Positions 1 to 5,566 of a DNA stretch of 5,772 bases are shown piece after piece (the stretch's first letter is position 1; every line of letters starts with the position of its first letter). The translations under genes and the position numbers were made by a program. Below the pieces are notes generated by a model that made no database searches, had not been told where the DNA came from, and worked only from the letters and a program-made list of their open reading frames with translations. The stretch lies in contig RQOI01000363.1 of the NCBI GenBank assembly GCA_003854995.1, positions 1-5,772 of the forward strand, given 5' to 3'. Origin of the DNA: Candidatus Zhuqueibacterota bacterium. Its GTDB lineage: Bacteria > Zhuqueibacterota > Zhuqueibacteria > Residuimicrobiales > Krinioviventaceae.

Positions 1-9
1 AACTACTAT

Positions 10-38
10 TTGTTTTCCACGTATAAATTTTGTATCTT
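10..38 (+). promoter_or_regulatory. Candidate promoter of the FHA-propeller gene
   Basis: Two readings overlap in this AT-rich stretch. As a sigma70-type promoter, TTGTTT (10-15) and TATCTT (33-38) are 17 nt apart, matching 3/6 and 4/6 of the consensus. As a Bacteroidetes-type promoter, TTTG (9-12) and TATCTTTT (33-40) are 20 nt apart and differ from TTTG/TAnnTTTG only in the last base. Either would start transcription near 45, just before the leader hairpin at 47-81. Both matches are weak enough to arise by chance in AT-rich DNA, so this is a suggestion based on position and spacing only. Confidence 0.3.
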
Positions 39-46
39 TTTATAGC

Positions 47-81
47 GCACTTTTCTCCATTAAATCACGGAGAAAAAGTGC
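47..81 (+). promoter_or_regulatory. Leader hairpin upstream of the FHA-propeller gene
   Basis: GCACTTTTCTCC (47-58) pairs with GGAGAAAAAGTGC (69-81) across a 10-nt loop. The stem is 12 bp with one bulged A in the right arm. No T-tract follows on the + strand, so it does not look like a terminator for rightward transcription. If transcription starts near 45, the hairpin would form the extreme 5' end of the mRNA, where such stems commonly protect transcripts from decay. It could also be an operator palindrome. It ends 25 nt before the Shine-Dalgarno site and does not hide it. Confidence 0.45.
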
Positions 82-106
82 ATGGTGTTGAATCTCTCCA
101 ACAACG

Positions 107-112
107 AGGAGG
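107..112 (+). promoter_or_regulatory. Ribosome binding site that decides the start of the FHA-propeller gene
   Basis: AGGAGG at 107-112 is a perfect Shine-Dalgarno core. Two in-frame ATGs follow, at 113 and 119. The first abuts the site with no spacer, while the second is 6 nt away, the usual distance. The start is therefore placed at 119, giving a protein two residues shorter than the longest reading. Confidence 0.75.
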
Positions 113-118
113 ATGATC

Positions 119-2236
119 ATGAGAAATCAAGATCAATTCGACACCACGATGGAAGAACAGGACCTTGCGGATAATCCGCTGGTAGCACAAAACAGTTTTG
201 AGCCTGTTGAGGAATCTGACGCAGGAAAGGGAATACTGCGTACAGCTCCCACTATTGTGGTGAAGAAAGATGACTCGGTAGTTTTCGAACACACCCTCGA
301 AGACTTTCCTGTCCACATCGGACGAAAATCCACAAATCACATTGTACTTGACGAAAAAAATGTTTCACGCGTGCATGCGCAGATTCTGATGAAAGGGGAT
401 AACTACTTCATTCAGGATTCGGGCAGCACGGGTGGAACAAAAGTCAATGGCGAGCCTGTCAAAGAAAAAGAAATTCACACAGGCGATTCCATTGAGATTG
501 GTCATTTTCTGCTCCAATTTAGTTCCGGAAATCCAGAAGACGAGCGTACTATTTTCGATGCTGATGATAGTACGGTGCTTGAAGATGGAACGGAGGTAGA
601 TGACGATCGCACGCTATTTTATGAGGAATCGGTTGCGAAACTTGTGGTGATGCATGCCAATTCATTAGAGGGAGAAATCTTCCTCGATGAAAATGAGACG
701 ACTCTTGGCCGAGATGAGGATGCGGATATCAACATCAACGATAAGCGGATATCCAGACAGCACTGTAAAATCTGGCTGGATGGTCATCATTATAAACTCA
801 CCGATCTGGGCAGCGCGAACGGTAGTTTCGTGAACGGTCAGCGCGTAAGCGAAAAAAGCCTGGAAAATGGCGACCGGATTCAGATAGGATCGAGCCAATT
901 CAAATTTCTAATTGAATCCACGGGCGTGGTGAAAAAGTCCCGTATGTTTCCCATCGTAATGGGCACTTTTGCTGTATTGGGTATTGCGGCAGTAATTTTT
1001 CTATTGTCTCGACTCCTGCCGCAGTTCTTGACCCAAACGCCTCATAAAGTCATTCTTGAGAAATTGTGGGAACAGCCAACAACCGCGTCCGTCTCATTCT
1101 CACCCAGTCCCGGAGATGTGAACGGCGATGGACATATGGATCTGGTCATTGCCGATGCCGGCGGCTATGTCCATGCTGTGGACGCGCGTCAAGGCGGCTC
1201 CATCTGGAATTCTTCTCTCAATTTAGAAGGAGGCCCGTTTCAGTGCTCACCACTTCTTGCGGATATCAATAAGGTAGACGGCGAGTTTGATGTGGTGATA
1301 GCGACATCCACGCTCGGTCTTTGGGCAGTAGACGGTTCCACCAGGAAAGAGATCTGGCGAGGCGCTCTGGACAGTGGTGTACCAGGTACTCCTGCTGCAG
1401 CAGACGTCAACTATGACGGCACATCGGACATATTCGTAGGTACAAAACGGGGAACCGTGACCTGTTTTGACGGACGCCAGGGCAATACGCTGTGGACGGT
1501 GTCGCTCGACGCTGCGCTGCAAACCGCGCCGCGACTGGCCGATATGAACCGAGACGGCTGCGCGGATGTGGTGATCGGCGGCAATGATTACCGAGTTCAT
1601 GTGCTCGACGGTCGAAACGGTCAGACGATCTGGACCTTTGTCGGCACAGATGTTCCATCGACCGCAGCTATAGCCGATATGAACAGCGATAAAATTCCGG
1701 ATGTGTCAGTCATCACACCGGTTGAAGCGATCGTTCTGGACGGCCGCGCGGGCTCTGTCTTGTGGCGCTGGACTTTGCCTCAAACTGCACGCCCCCGCTC
1801 AACGGATCCGTTTGTCCCGGCTCCTCCGGCTATATCGGATCTGAACAGCGATAAGACGCCTGATGTGATTCTTTCGACGGCCGGCGGGCATATCTATGCC
1901 ATTGACGGCGCATCGGACGGAGAAGCCTGTCTGTGGGATTATGATGTGACATCATCCAGAAAAACAGCGCCGGCTCTGTGCGACCTGAACGATGATGGTA
2001 TCGATGACGTCATCTTTGGCGATCGCAACGGAAATCTGACTGTGATTGATGGAAAAGATAGTCATCTGCTCAAGCAGATCACCGTCAGCGGCAGTATCGT
2101 CGAGATGCCTGTCATTGCGGACATGAACGGCAATGGTAATGCGGATATTGTCGTCATCAGCAGGAACAAAAAAATTGTCGCTGTTGAGACGCAATCCCCG
2201 GTGAACACCAATCAAATCGTTTGGAATTCCTACTAG
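119..2236 (+). CDS. Transmembrane protein with two FHA domains and an extracytoplasmic FG-GAP/PQQ-like propeller
   Basis: This 705-residue protein probably reads phosphothreonine inside the cell and carries a binding or sensor domain outside. FHA domain 1 (about 45-135) shows GRK (68-70), SRVHA (83-87) and a VNG turn (109-111). FHA domain 2 (about 175-263) shows GRD (197-199), SRQHC (212-216) and NGSFVNG (234-240). These are the residues that contact phosphothreonine in FHA families. The acidic linker (about 138-170) has threonines at 144, 152, 158 and 165. A single hydrophobic helix (about 278-299) follows a basic patch (K272, K273, R275), predicting an N-in topology. From 333 on, eight DxNxDG-like motifs begin at 333, 382, 429, 475, 520, 574, 622 and 668. 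They are spaced 45-54 residues apart and mostly followed by VxDGxxGxxxW strands, typical of FG-GAP/VCBS and PQQ-like propellers. There is no N-terminal signal peptide; the internal helix would serve as a signal anchor. The next genes encode a phosphatase and a kinase, likely partners. Domain calls are firm. The ligand and the direction of signalling are unknown. Confidence 0.92.
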   Translation: MRNQDQFDTTMEEQDLADNPLVAQNSFEPVEESDAGKGILRTAPTIVVKKDDSVVFEHTLEDFPVHIGRKSTNHIVLDEKNVSRVHAQILMKGDNYFIQDSGSTGGTKVNGEPVKEKEIHTGDSIEIGHFLLQFSSGNPEDERTIFDADDSTVLEDGTEVDDDRTLFYEESVAKLVVMHANSLEGEIFLDENETTLGRDEDADININDKRISRQHCKIWLDGHHYKLTDLGSANGSFVNGQRVSEKSLENGDRIQIGSSQFKFLIESTGVVKKSRMFPIVMGTFAVLGIAAVIFLLSRLLPQFLTQTPHKVILEKLWEQPTTASVSFSPSPGDVNGDGHMDLVIADAGGYVHAVDARQGGSIWNSSLNLEGGPFQCSPLLADINKVDGEFDVVIATSTLGLWAVDGSTRKEIWRGALDSGVPGTPAAADVNYDGTSDIFVGTKRGTVTCFDGRQGNTLWTVSLDAALQTAPRLADMNRDGCADVVIGGNDYRVHVLDGRNGQTIWTFVGTDVPSTAAIADMNSDKIPDVSVITPVEAIVLDGRAGSVLWRWTLPQTARPRSTDPFVPAPPAISDLNSDKTPDVILSTAGGHIYAIDGASDGEACLWDYDVTSSRKTAPALCDLNDDGIDDVIFGDRNGNLTVIDGKDSHLLKQITVSGSIVEMPVIADMNGNGNADIVVISRNKKIVAVETQSPVNTNQIVWNSY

Positions 2237-2254
2237 AACCAACTACCTTTTCGC

Positions 2255-2307
2255 GGATAGCACATGATTTCCCTTTGAAAACAAGGAAATATGTGCTATC
2301 CTTTTTT
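2255..2307 (+). terminator. Intrinsic-terminator-like hairpin between the FHA gene and the phosphatase gene
   Basis: GGATAGCACATGATTTCC (2255-2272) pairs with GGAAATATGTGCTATCC (2285-2301) over 17 bp with one bulged G. The loop is 12 nt, and six T follow immediately (2302-2307). This is a textbook intrinsic-terminator layout starting 18 nt after the FHA stop codon. It is also only 16 nt from the phosphatase ATG, and no clear promoter lies between it and that gene. It may therefore act as a partial terminator or attenuator, or as a processing stem, rather than as a complete stop. An ATG at 2291 lies inside the right arm and is unlikely to be used as a start. Confidence 0.8.
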
Positions 2308-2315
2308 AAGAAGGA
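2308..2315 (+). promoter_or_regulatory. Ribosome binding site of the PP2C phosphatase gene
   Basis: AAGAAGGA lies directly after the T-tract of the upstream hairpin and 8 nt before the ATG at 2324. It sets the start at 2324 rather than at the earlier in-frame ATG at 2291, which falls inside the hairpin and has no Shine-Dalgarno sequence. The site stays single-stranded when the hairpin is folded, so the hairpin should not block translation of transcripts that read through. Confidence 0.6.
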
Positions 2316-2323
2316 ACGCGGCT

Positions 2324-3118
2324 ATGAAGGTGGATGTTGCACTTGACTGCTATGCTCTATCCGACAAAGGTTTGAAACGACGCGTGAACGAGGATACGTA
2401 TCTGTGTGATCCTGAAGGTCTTTTTGTGGTTGCCGACGGTATGGGCGGCGCAAACTGCGGCGAGATTGCCAGCCAGTTGACAGTCAGTACATTTGAAAAC
2501 TGCATCATGCCCTTTTTAATTGATGATGAGGCAACCATCCCTTTCGAATTTGCCAATGGAGAAGATTTATTTACACAGGCAGTCAAGCATGCCACGGAAC
2601 AAGCCAATGAGGTGGTGCTGCGTTCCGCCATCGAAAATGAAGAATGTCATGGGATGGGATCGACTTTAACCGCTGCTGTTATACATGCAGGATTTATTTA
2701 TATAGCGCACGTGGGCGATTCTCGCCTGTATCAATGCCAGGATGGGAATCTGAGTCTTGTCACGAAAGATCATACACGCGTTCAGGAAATGGTGAATAGG
2801 AAACTCATCTCTGCTGGAGAGGCGCGAACTCATCCAAACCGGCACGTTATAACCCGTTGTATCGGACGGAAAAACCAGCTTAAACCTGATCTGATTAAAA
2901 TTCGGCTTCTTCCGAATGCGCTGTATATGCTTTGCAGCGATGGTCTATATGATATGGTGGATGATCAATACATTGCGGAAATCATCCATCAGAATCGATC
3001 TCTTGAGCGAATGGGAGCGCAACTAGTCGACAGCGCAAATCGGAACGGCGGAAAAGACAATATCACAATCGTATTTTTTCGCCAATCCCCCGAAAATAGT
3101 GATGGAGTATTATACTGA
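2324..3118 (+). CDS. PP2C-family serine/threonine protein phosphatase (PppA/Stp-like)
   Basis: A 264-residue soluble cytoplasmic phosphatase expected to remove phosphate from Ser/Thr residues using two metal ions. It is close to the roughly 240-260 residues usual for bacterial PP2C. Family motifs appear in order: RVNED (20-24), VADGMGG (36-42), GMGST (110-114), GDSR (131-134), KDHT (148-151), HPNRHVITRCIG (170-181), SDGLYD (205-210) and KDNIT (244-248). The metal-binding acids expected from PP2C structures (D38, D206, D245) are present, so it should be active. There is no signal peptide or membrane segment. The start at 2324 follows from the Shine-Dalgarno site at 2308-2315 and puts the N-terminus right before the first family strand. 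The 3' end overlaps the kinase start by 17 nt, indicating one transcript and translational coupling. It most likely counteracts that kinase. The specific substrate is inferred, not shown. Confidence 0.95.
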   Translation: MKVDVALDCYALSDKGLKRRVNEDTYLCDPEGLFVVADGMGGANCGEIASQLTVSTFENCIMPFLIDDEATIPFEFANGEDLFTQAVKHATEQANEVVLRSAIENEECHGMGSTLTAAVIHAGFIYIAHVGDSRLYQCQDGNLSLVTKDHTRVQEMVNRKLISAGEARTHPNRHVITRCIGRKNQLKPDLIKIRLLPNALYMLCSDGLYDMVDDQYIAEIIHQNRSLERMGAQLVDSANRNGGKDNITIVFFRQSPENSDGVLY

Positions 3119-4229
3119 TTTGAGCTCCAAAGAGACAAAAAAGAAACTCGGTAAATATGTTGTCGAAAAGCAGATCGGCAAGGGGAGTGCTGCCAATATC
3201 TATCTCGCAGAACAGGATTCACTCGGACGAAAGATTGTGATCAAGGAGCTGTTGCCCCTGTATGCTTCCAACAAGAAAATAATCATCCGTTTTCAGCGAG
3301 AAGCCAGACTCGTTTCCCAACTTTCACATGACGCCATCATTCACATCTATGATTATTGGGTGCGCGGCAATTCCTATTACATCGCTATGGAATATGTGCC
3401 CGGACCCCATCTTCGTAAAATCCTTTCCACTGTACATCACCTGCCGGTGCATATTGCAACCGTGATCATTTATCAGATGTGCCGGGGACTCGAACACGCC
3501 CACAAAAGCGGTGTGATCCATCGTGACCTCAAACCCGCCAATATCATGATCTCGAATCAGGGGCAGGTGAAAATTCTGGATTTCGGAGTAGCCCATTTTC
3601 AAGAAGAGGAGAATCTGACCACATCAGGTGCGTTGCTCGGTACCTATCAATATATGTCTCCCGAACAAGCTCTTGGAAAATCAGTCACACCGGCCTCGGA
3701 TATATTTAGTTTGGGAGTTCTGTTTTATGAACTGCTGACAGGACTCAAACCGTTCGTCAAGGATGACGACGGTGATGTGCTCGAAAAAATCATGCGTAAA
3801 AAAGTTCGCTCGGCCCGTAAGATCAATCCGGCTGTGCCCAAATTGTTGAATCGTGTTATAAAAAAATGCATGCGCAAAAATGTGAGATGGCGTTTTCAGA
3901 ACGTGGATAAAATCAAAATGAAACTTGAAGTGTATTTAAAAAAATATTCAATCGATCATAATGCTATTCTGAAAGTTTATCTGGACAATATGTCGCCTAC
4001 GGCTGTTGATCGAAAGTGGCCACCAAGTCTGGGCCGGAGAATACAATATCGTCTAACACATCAAAAATTCTCTACTTACTTCATTTGGCTCATTATGATT
4101 GCAGGGATTGTTTTTGGGGAACGCTATCTATATTCACGAGAAATTGAATTTACGGATCAACGGGATATTGTTATCGAATTTGCATCATCAGTGTGGAACA
4201 ACTTGAAACACGCTCTAATCAAGCCTTAG
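3102..4229 (+). CDS. Membrane-anchored Hanks-type serine/threonine protein kinase
   Basis: A 375-residue kinase (from ATG 3102). The catalytic domain spans about 18-280: glycine loop GKGSAANIY (26-34), ATP-binding lysine K48 (IVIK), helix-C glutamate E67, catalytic loop HRDLKPAN (140-147), DFG (160-162), activation loop with T173, T174 and S175, and GTYQYMSPE (180-188). It also has SDIFSLG (199-205) and the late arginine R264. All catalytic residues are present and it is an RD kinase, so autophosphorylation in the activation loop is likely. The third glycine of the loop is Ala31. A basic linker (about 281-323) leads to one hydrophobic helix (about 325-343) and a tail of about 30 residues outside, too short for a PASTA or similar sensor domain. 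A GTG at 3099 is an alternative start one codon earlier. No good Shine-Dalgarno is seen, which fits reinitiation after the overlapping phosphatase gene. Likely substrates are itself and the FHA protein; this is inferred from context. Confidence 0.95.
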   Translation: MEYYTDLSSKETKKKLGKYVVEKQIGKGSAANIYLAEQDSLGRKIVIKELLPLYASNKKIIIRFQREARLVSQLSHDAIIHIYDYWVRGNSYYIAMEYVPGPHLRKILSTVHHLPVHIATVIIYQMCRGLEHAHKSGVIHRDLKPANIMISNQGQVKILDFGVAHFQEEENLTTSGALLGTYQYMSPEQALGKSVTPASDIFSLGVLFYELLTGLKPFVKDDDGDVLEKIMRKKVRSARKINPAVPKLLNRVIKKCMRKNVRWRFQNVDKIKMKLEVYLKKYSIDHNAILKVYLDNMSPTAVDRKWPPSLGRRIQYRLTHQKFSTYFIWLIMIAGIVFGERYLYSREIEFTDQRDIVIEFASSVWNNLKHALIKP

Positions 4230-4375
4230 AGATCTCTTCTGAAAAATGATCGAATCCGCATGATTAATGTCATATCGCGTCGAGGATGTTGTTAAACGCG
4301 CTGCATTTAATTCTGAAGGTCAATTTTACAAACGTGGGATTTCTCTTCCTCAAAGAAGAGAAATGATGAACGAAC
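4230..4375. other. Intergenic junction region with no supported gene
   Basis: This 146-nt stretch between the kinase stop and the recognisable part of the adaptor gene is AT-rich, like the kinase gene. It holds a 10-bp palindrome AGAGATCTCT (4228-4237, overlapping the kinase stop codon) and a perfect 10-bp hairpin (4339-4364). An 8-bp sequence ATGATCGA (4246-4253) recurs at 4379-4386. None of the three + strand frames encodes the missing N-terminus of the adaptor; each is broken by stops, including TGA at 4367-4369 in the adaptor frame. No convincing promoter or terminator with a T-tract was found. Confidence 0.5.
4339..4364 (+). repeat. Perfect 10-bp inverted repeat next to the truncated adaptor
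   Basis: ATTTCTCTTC (4339-4348) and GAAGAGAAAT (4355-4364) are exact reverse complements separated by six bases (CTCAAA). No T-tract follows on either side, so it is a poor intrinsic terminator. It lies 12 nt before the codon where adaptor homology begins, at the compositional boundary. It could be a transcript-end stem for the kinase operon or part of the structure that caused the break. Confidence 0.5.
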
Positions 4376-4378
4376 GGC

Positions 4379-5458
4379 ATGATCGATAAAATTTATGTCG
4401 ATTTCAACGATCGGGTTGTCCGCAATCAGCTCATGGCGGTCATTGACACGACCATTCTGTCCGTGCAGGTGAGCGATGCCAAGGCGAGCCTGCTGCGCAG
4501 CCAGGCGCAGTATGACGAGGCGAAATACAACTATGAGCGCACGGAAAAGCTCTATCAGCAGAGCCTGCTCTCCGAGCTCGAATATATCACCGCCAGGAGC
4601 AACTTCCAATCGGCCAAGTCATCGCTCATGTCCTCGCAAAACAATCTCGAAAAAGCGGAGCGCAATATGCTCTATGCGTTCATCCGCTCGCCCATCAACG
4701 GCACGGTCATATACCGCGAGGTGGAAGAAGGACAGACGGTCGCCTCCAGTTTTCAGACGCCGCGACTGTTCCTGATCGCCGAAGACTTGTCCAAGATGGA
4801 AATTCACGCCCTGGTCGATGAGAGCGAGATCGGATTGATAAAAGTCGGCCAGGCCGTGCAGTTCGAAGTGCAGGCCTATGACGAAAAGAAATTTTCCGGC
4901 ACTGTACGCCAGGTGTGGCTGCAGCCGGAAACCGTGCAGAACGTCGTCAACTATACCGTCGTCGTCGATGCCGACAATCCGGATGGGCTGCTCCTGCCCG
5001 GCATGACCGCGACCCTGGATTTCATCATTGAATTGAAAAAGGACGTCCTGCTGGCGCCGATCGCCGCCACCAGAGTGCAGCCAACCGCCAGCATGATGAA
5101 AAAGATATTCGAGAATATGCAGGCGCAATTCGGTGCGGATGGGGCAACTCGACCAGAAGGTATTCCCACTGCGGGATTTGCTGGAACGGGCAGCGGAGCG
5201 GGCATGAGCTTTAACGGTGCGACGCCGATGAATGGCAGCAATTTTGCCATGCTCTGGTATTTCGATGCGGAGAAAGAGCTGCAGGCCGCGCCGGTGCGCA
5301 CCGGCTCCAGCGATGGCCGCAATATCGAGATCATCCCGCTGCCCGGCGCCGATATCAAGGCCGGCGTGCAGGTCATCAGCAAGGTCGAGTCGACGGAATC
5401 GTCCGACGCCACGACGACGAACATGCCGCGGCCGCCGGGATTCGGCAGGCCTTTTTAG
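4379..5458 (+). CDS. HlyD/MacA-like periplasmic adaptor (membrane fusion protein), 5'-truncated
   Basis: The 359 codons encode most of a periplasmic adaptor that links an inner-membrane MacB-type ABC exporter to an outer-membrane channel. Residues 1-23 are the second half of the first lipoyl motif (IDKIYVDFNDRV, then LMAVID). A coiled-coil hairpin covers about 28-97. The second lipoyl half is at about 98-136 (IRSPINGTV, then EEGQTV), and the beta-barrel at about 139-225. A Met/Gly/Ala-rich stretch (about 237-290) interrupts the membrane-proximal domain (about 225-235 and 291-335). The tail is proline-rich (PRPPGFGRPF). Missing are the signal peptide or anchor, the membrane-proximal N-terminal strand and the first lipoyl half, roughly 50-70 residues normally found before this point. 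TGA at 4367-4369 blocks the frame upstream, and ATG 4379 has no suitable Shine-Dalgarno. Family membership is secure. As it stands the product could not reach the periplasm, so it is probably a pseudogene or an assembly artefact. Third positions are more GC-rich than in the kinase gene. Confidence 0.88.
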   Translation: MIDKIYVDFNDRVVRNQLMAVIDTTILSVQVSDAKASLLRSQAQYDEAKYNYERTEKLYQQSLLSELEYITARSNFQSAKSSLMSSQNNLEKAERNMLYAFIRSPINGTVIYREVEEGQTVASSFQTPRLFLIAEDLSKMEIHALVDESEIGLIKVGQAVQFEVQAYDEKKFSGTVRQVWLQPETVQNVVNYTVVVDADNPDGLLLPGMTATLDFIIELKKDVLLAPIAATRVQPTASMMKKIFENMQAQFGADGATRPEGIPTAGFAGTGSGAGMSFNGATPMNGSNFAMLWYFDAEKELQAAPVRTGSSDGRNIEIIPLPGADIKAGVQVISKVESTESSDATTTNMPRPPGFGRPF

Positions 5459-5464
5459 AAACTG

Positions 5465-5534
5465 AACCGCAGAGTTCACCGAGGAGCGCCGAGAAAAAAA
5501 ACAGGAATTTTATCCCTCGGCGATCTCTGCGGTT
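5465..5534. repeat. Intergenic palindromic repeat between adaptor and ATPase genes
   Basis: AACCGCAGAG (5465-5474) pairs with CTCTGCGGTT (5525-5534). Inside it CCGAGG (5479-5484) pairs with CCTCGG (5515-5520) after a 4x4 internal loop. The left arm also carries a second copy-like unit, CGCCGAG (5487-5493), which can pair instead with CTCGGCG (5516-5522). The ACCGCAGAG... GAG motif followed by an A-run resembles palindromic repeats that I recall as dispersed between genes in many environmental bacterial genomes. That resemblance is from memory and untested. In the transcript it would form a stable stem between the two exporter genes. With no T-tract directly after the stem it is not a good intrinsic terminator. 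Confidence 0.65.
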
Positions 5535-5566
5535 TCATTCCAATTCTTTAAGTTGAGCGCAAACGA

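Noticed and set aside
1247..1658. Two overlapping antisense open frames opposite the propeller repeats
   Set aside because: Both are by-products of the repetitive, codon-biased sense gene, with no start signals and no recognisable motifs.
1115..2236. PQQ-dependent dehydrogenase
   Set aside because: The VxDGxxGxxxW strands resemble PQQ propeller blades, but there is no dehydrogenase catalytic region or haem site, and each unit carries an FG-GAP/VCBS calcium motif instead.
2291..2323. Longer N-terminus for the phosphatase from ATG 2291
   Set aside because: The ATG lies inside the right arm of the terminator hairpin and has no ribosome binding site. The extra 11 residues are not part of the PP2C fold, while ATG 2324 has a good site.
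119..4229. Part of a type VI secretion locus
   Set aside because: The PP2C, kinase and FHA trio invites this reading, but no Tss structural gene is in the window, and a membrane-spanning propeller fused to the FHA domains is not how Fha1 is built.
4246..4386. Target-site duplication from an insertion element (ATGATCGA at 4246-4253 and 4379-4386)
   Set aside because: Only 125 nt separate the two copies, with no transposase and no terminal inverted repeats bounding them. An 8-bp match at this distance is only weakly significant.
4267..4389. Small + strand open frame of 40 codons (MSYRVEDVVKRAAF...) in the spacer before the adaptor
   Set aside because: It has no Shine-Dalgarno site and no recognisable family, runs through the inverted repeat, and overlaps the start of the adaptor in another frame. 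It may be a remnant but is not supported as a gene.
4619..5479. Long antisense open frame of 286 codons opposite the adaptor gene
   Set aside because: Its translation is rich in Arg, His and Gly with no domain, and it lies opposite a well-recognised coding sequence in GC-rich DNA, the typical pattern of a shadow frame. The same applies to the antisense frame at 4951-5424.
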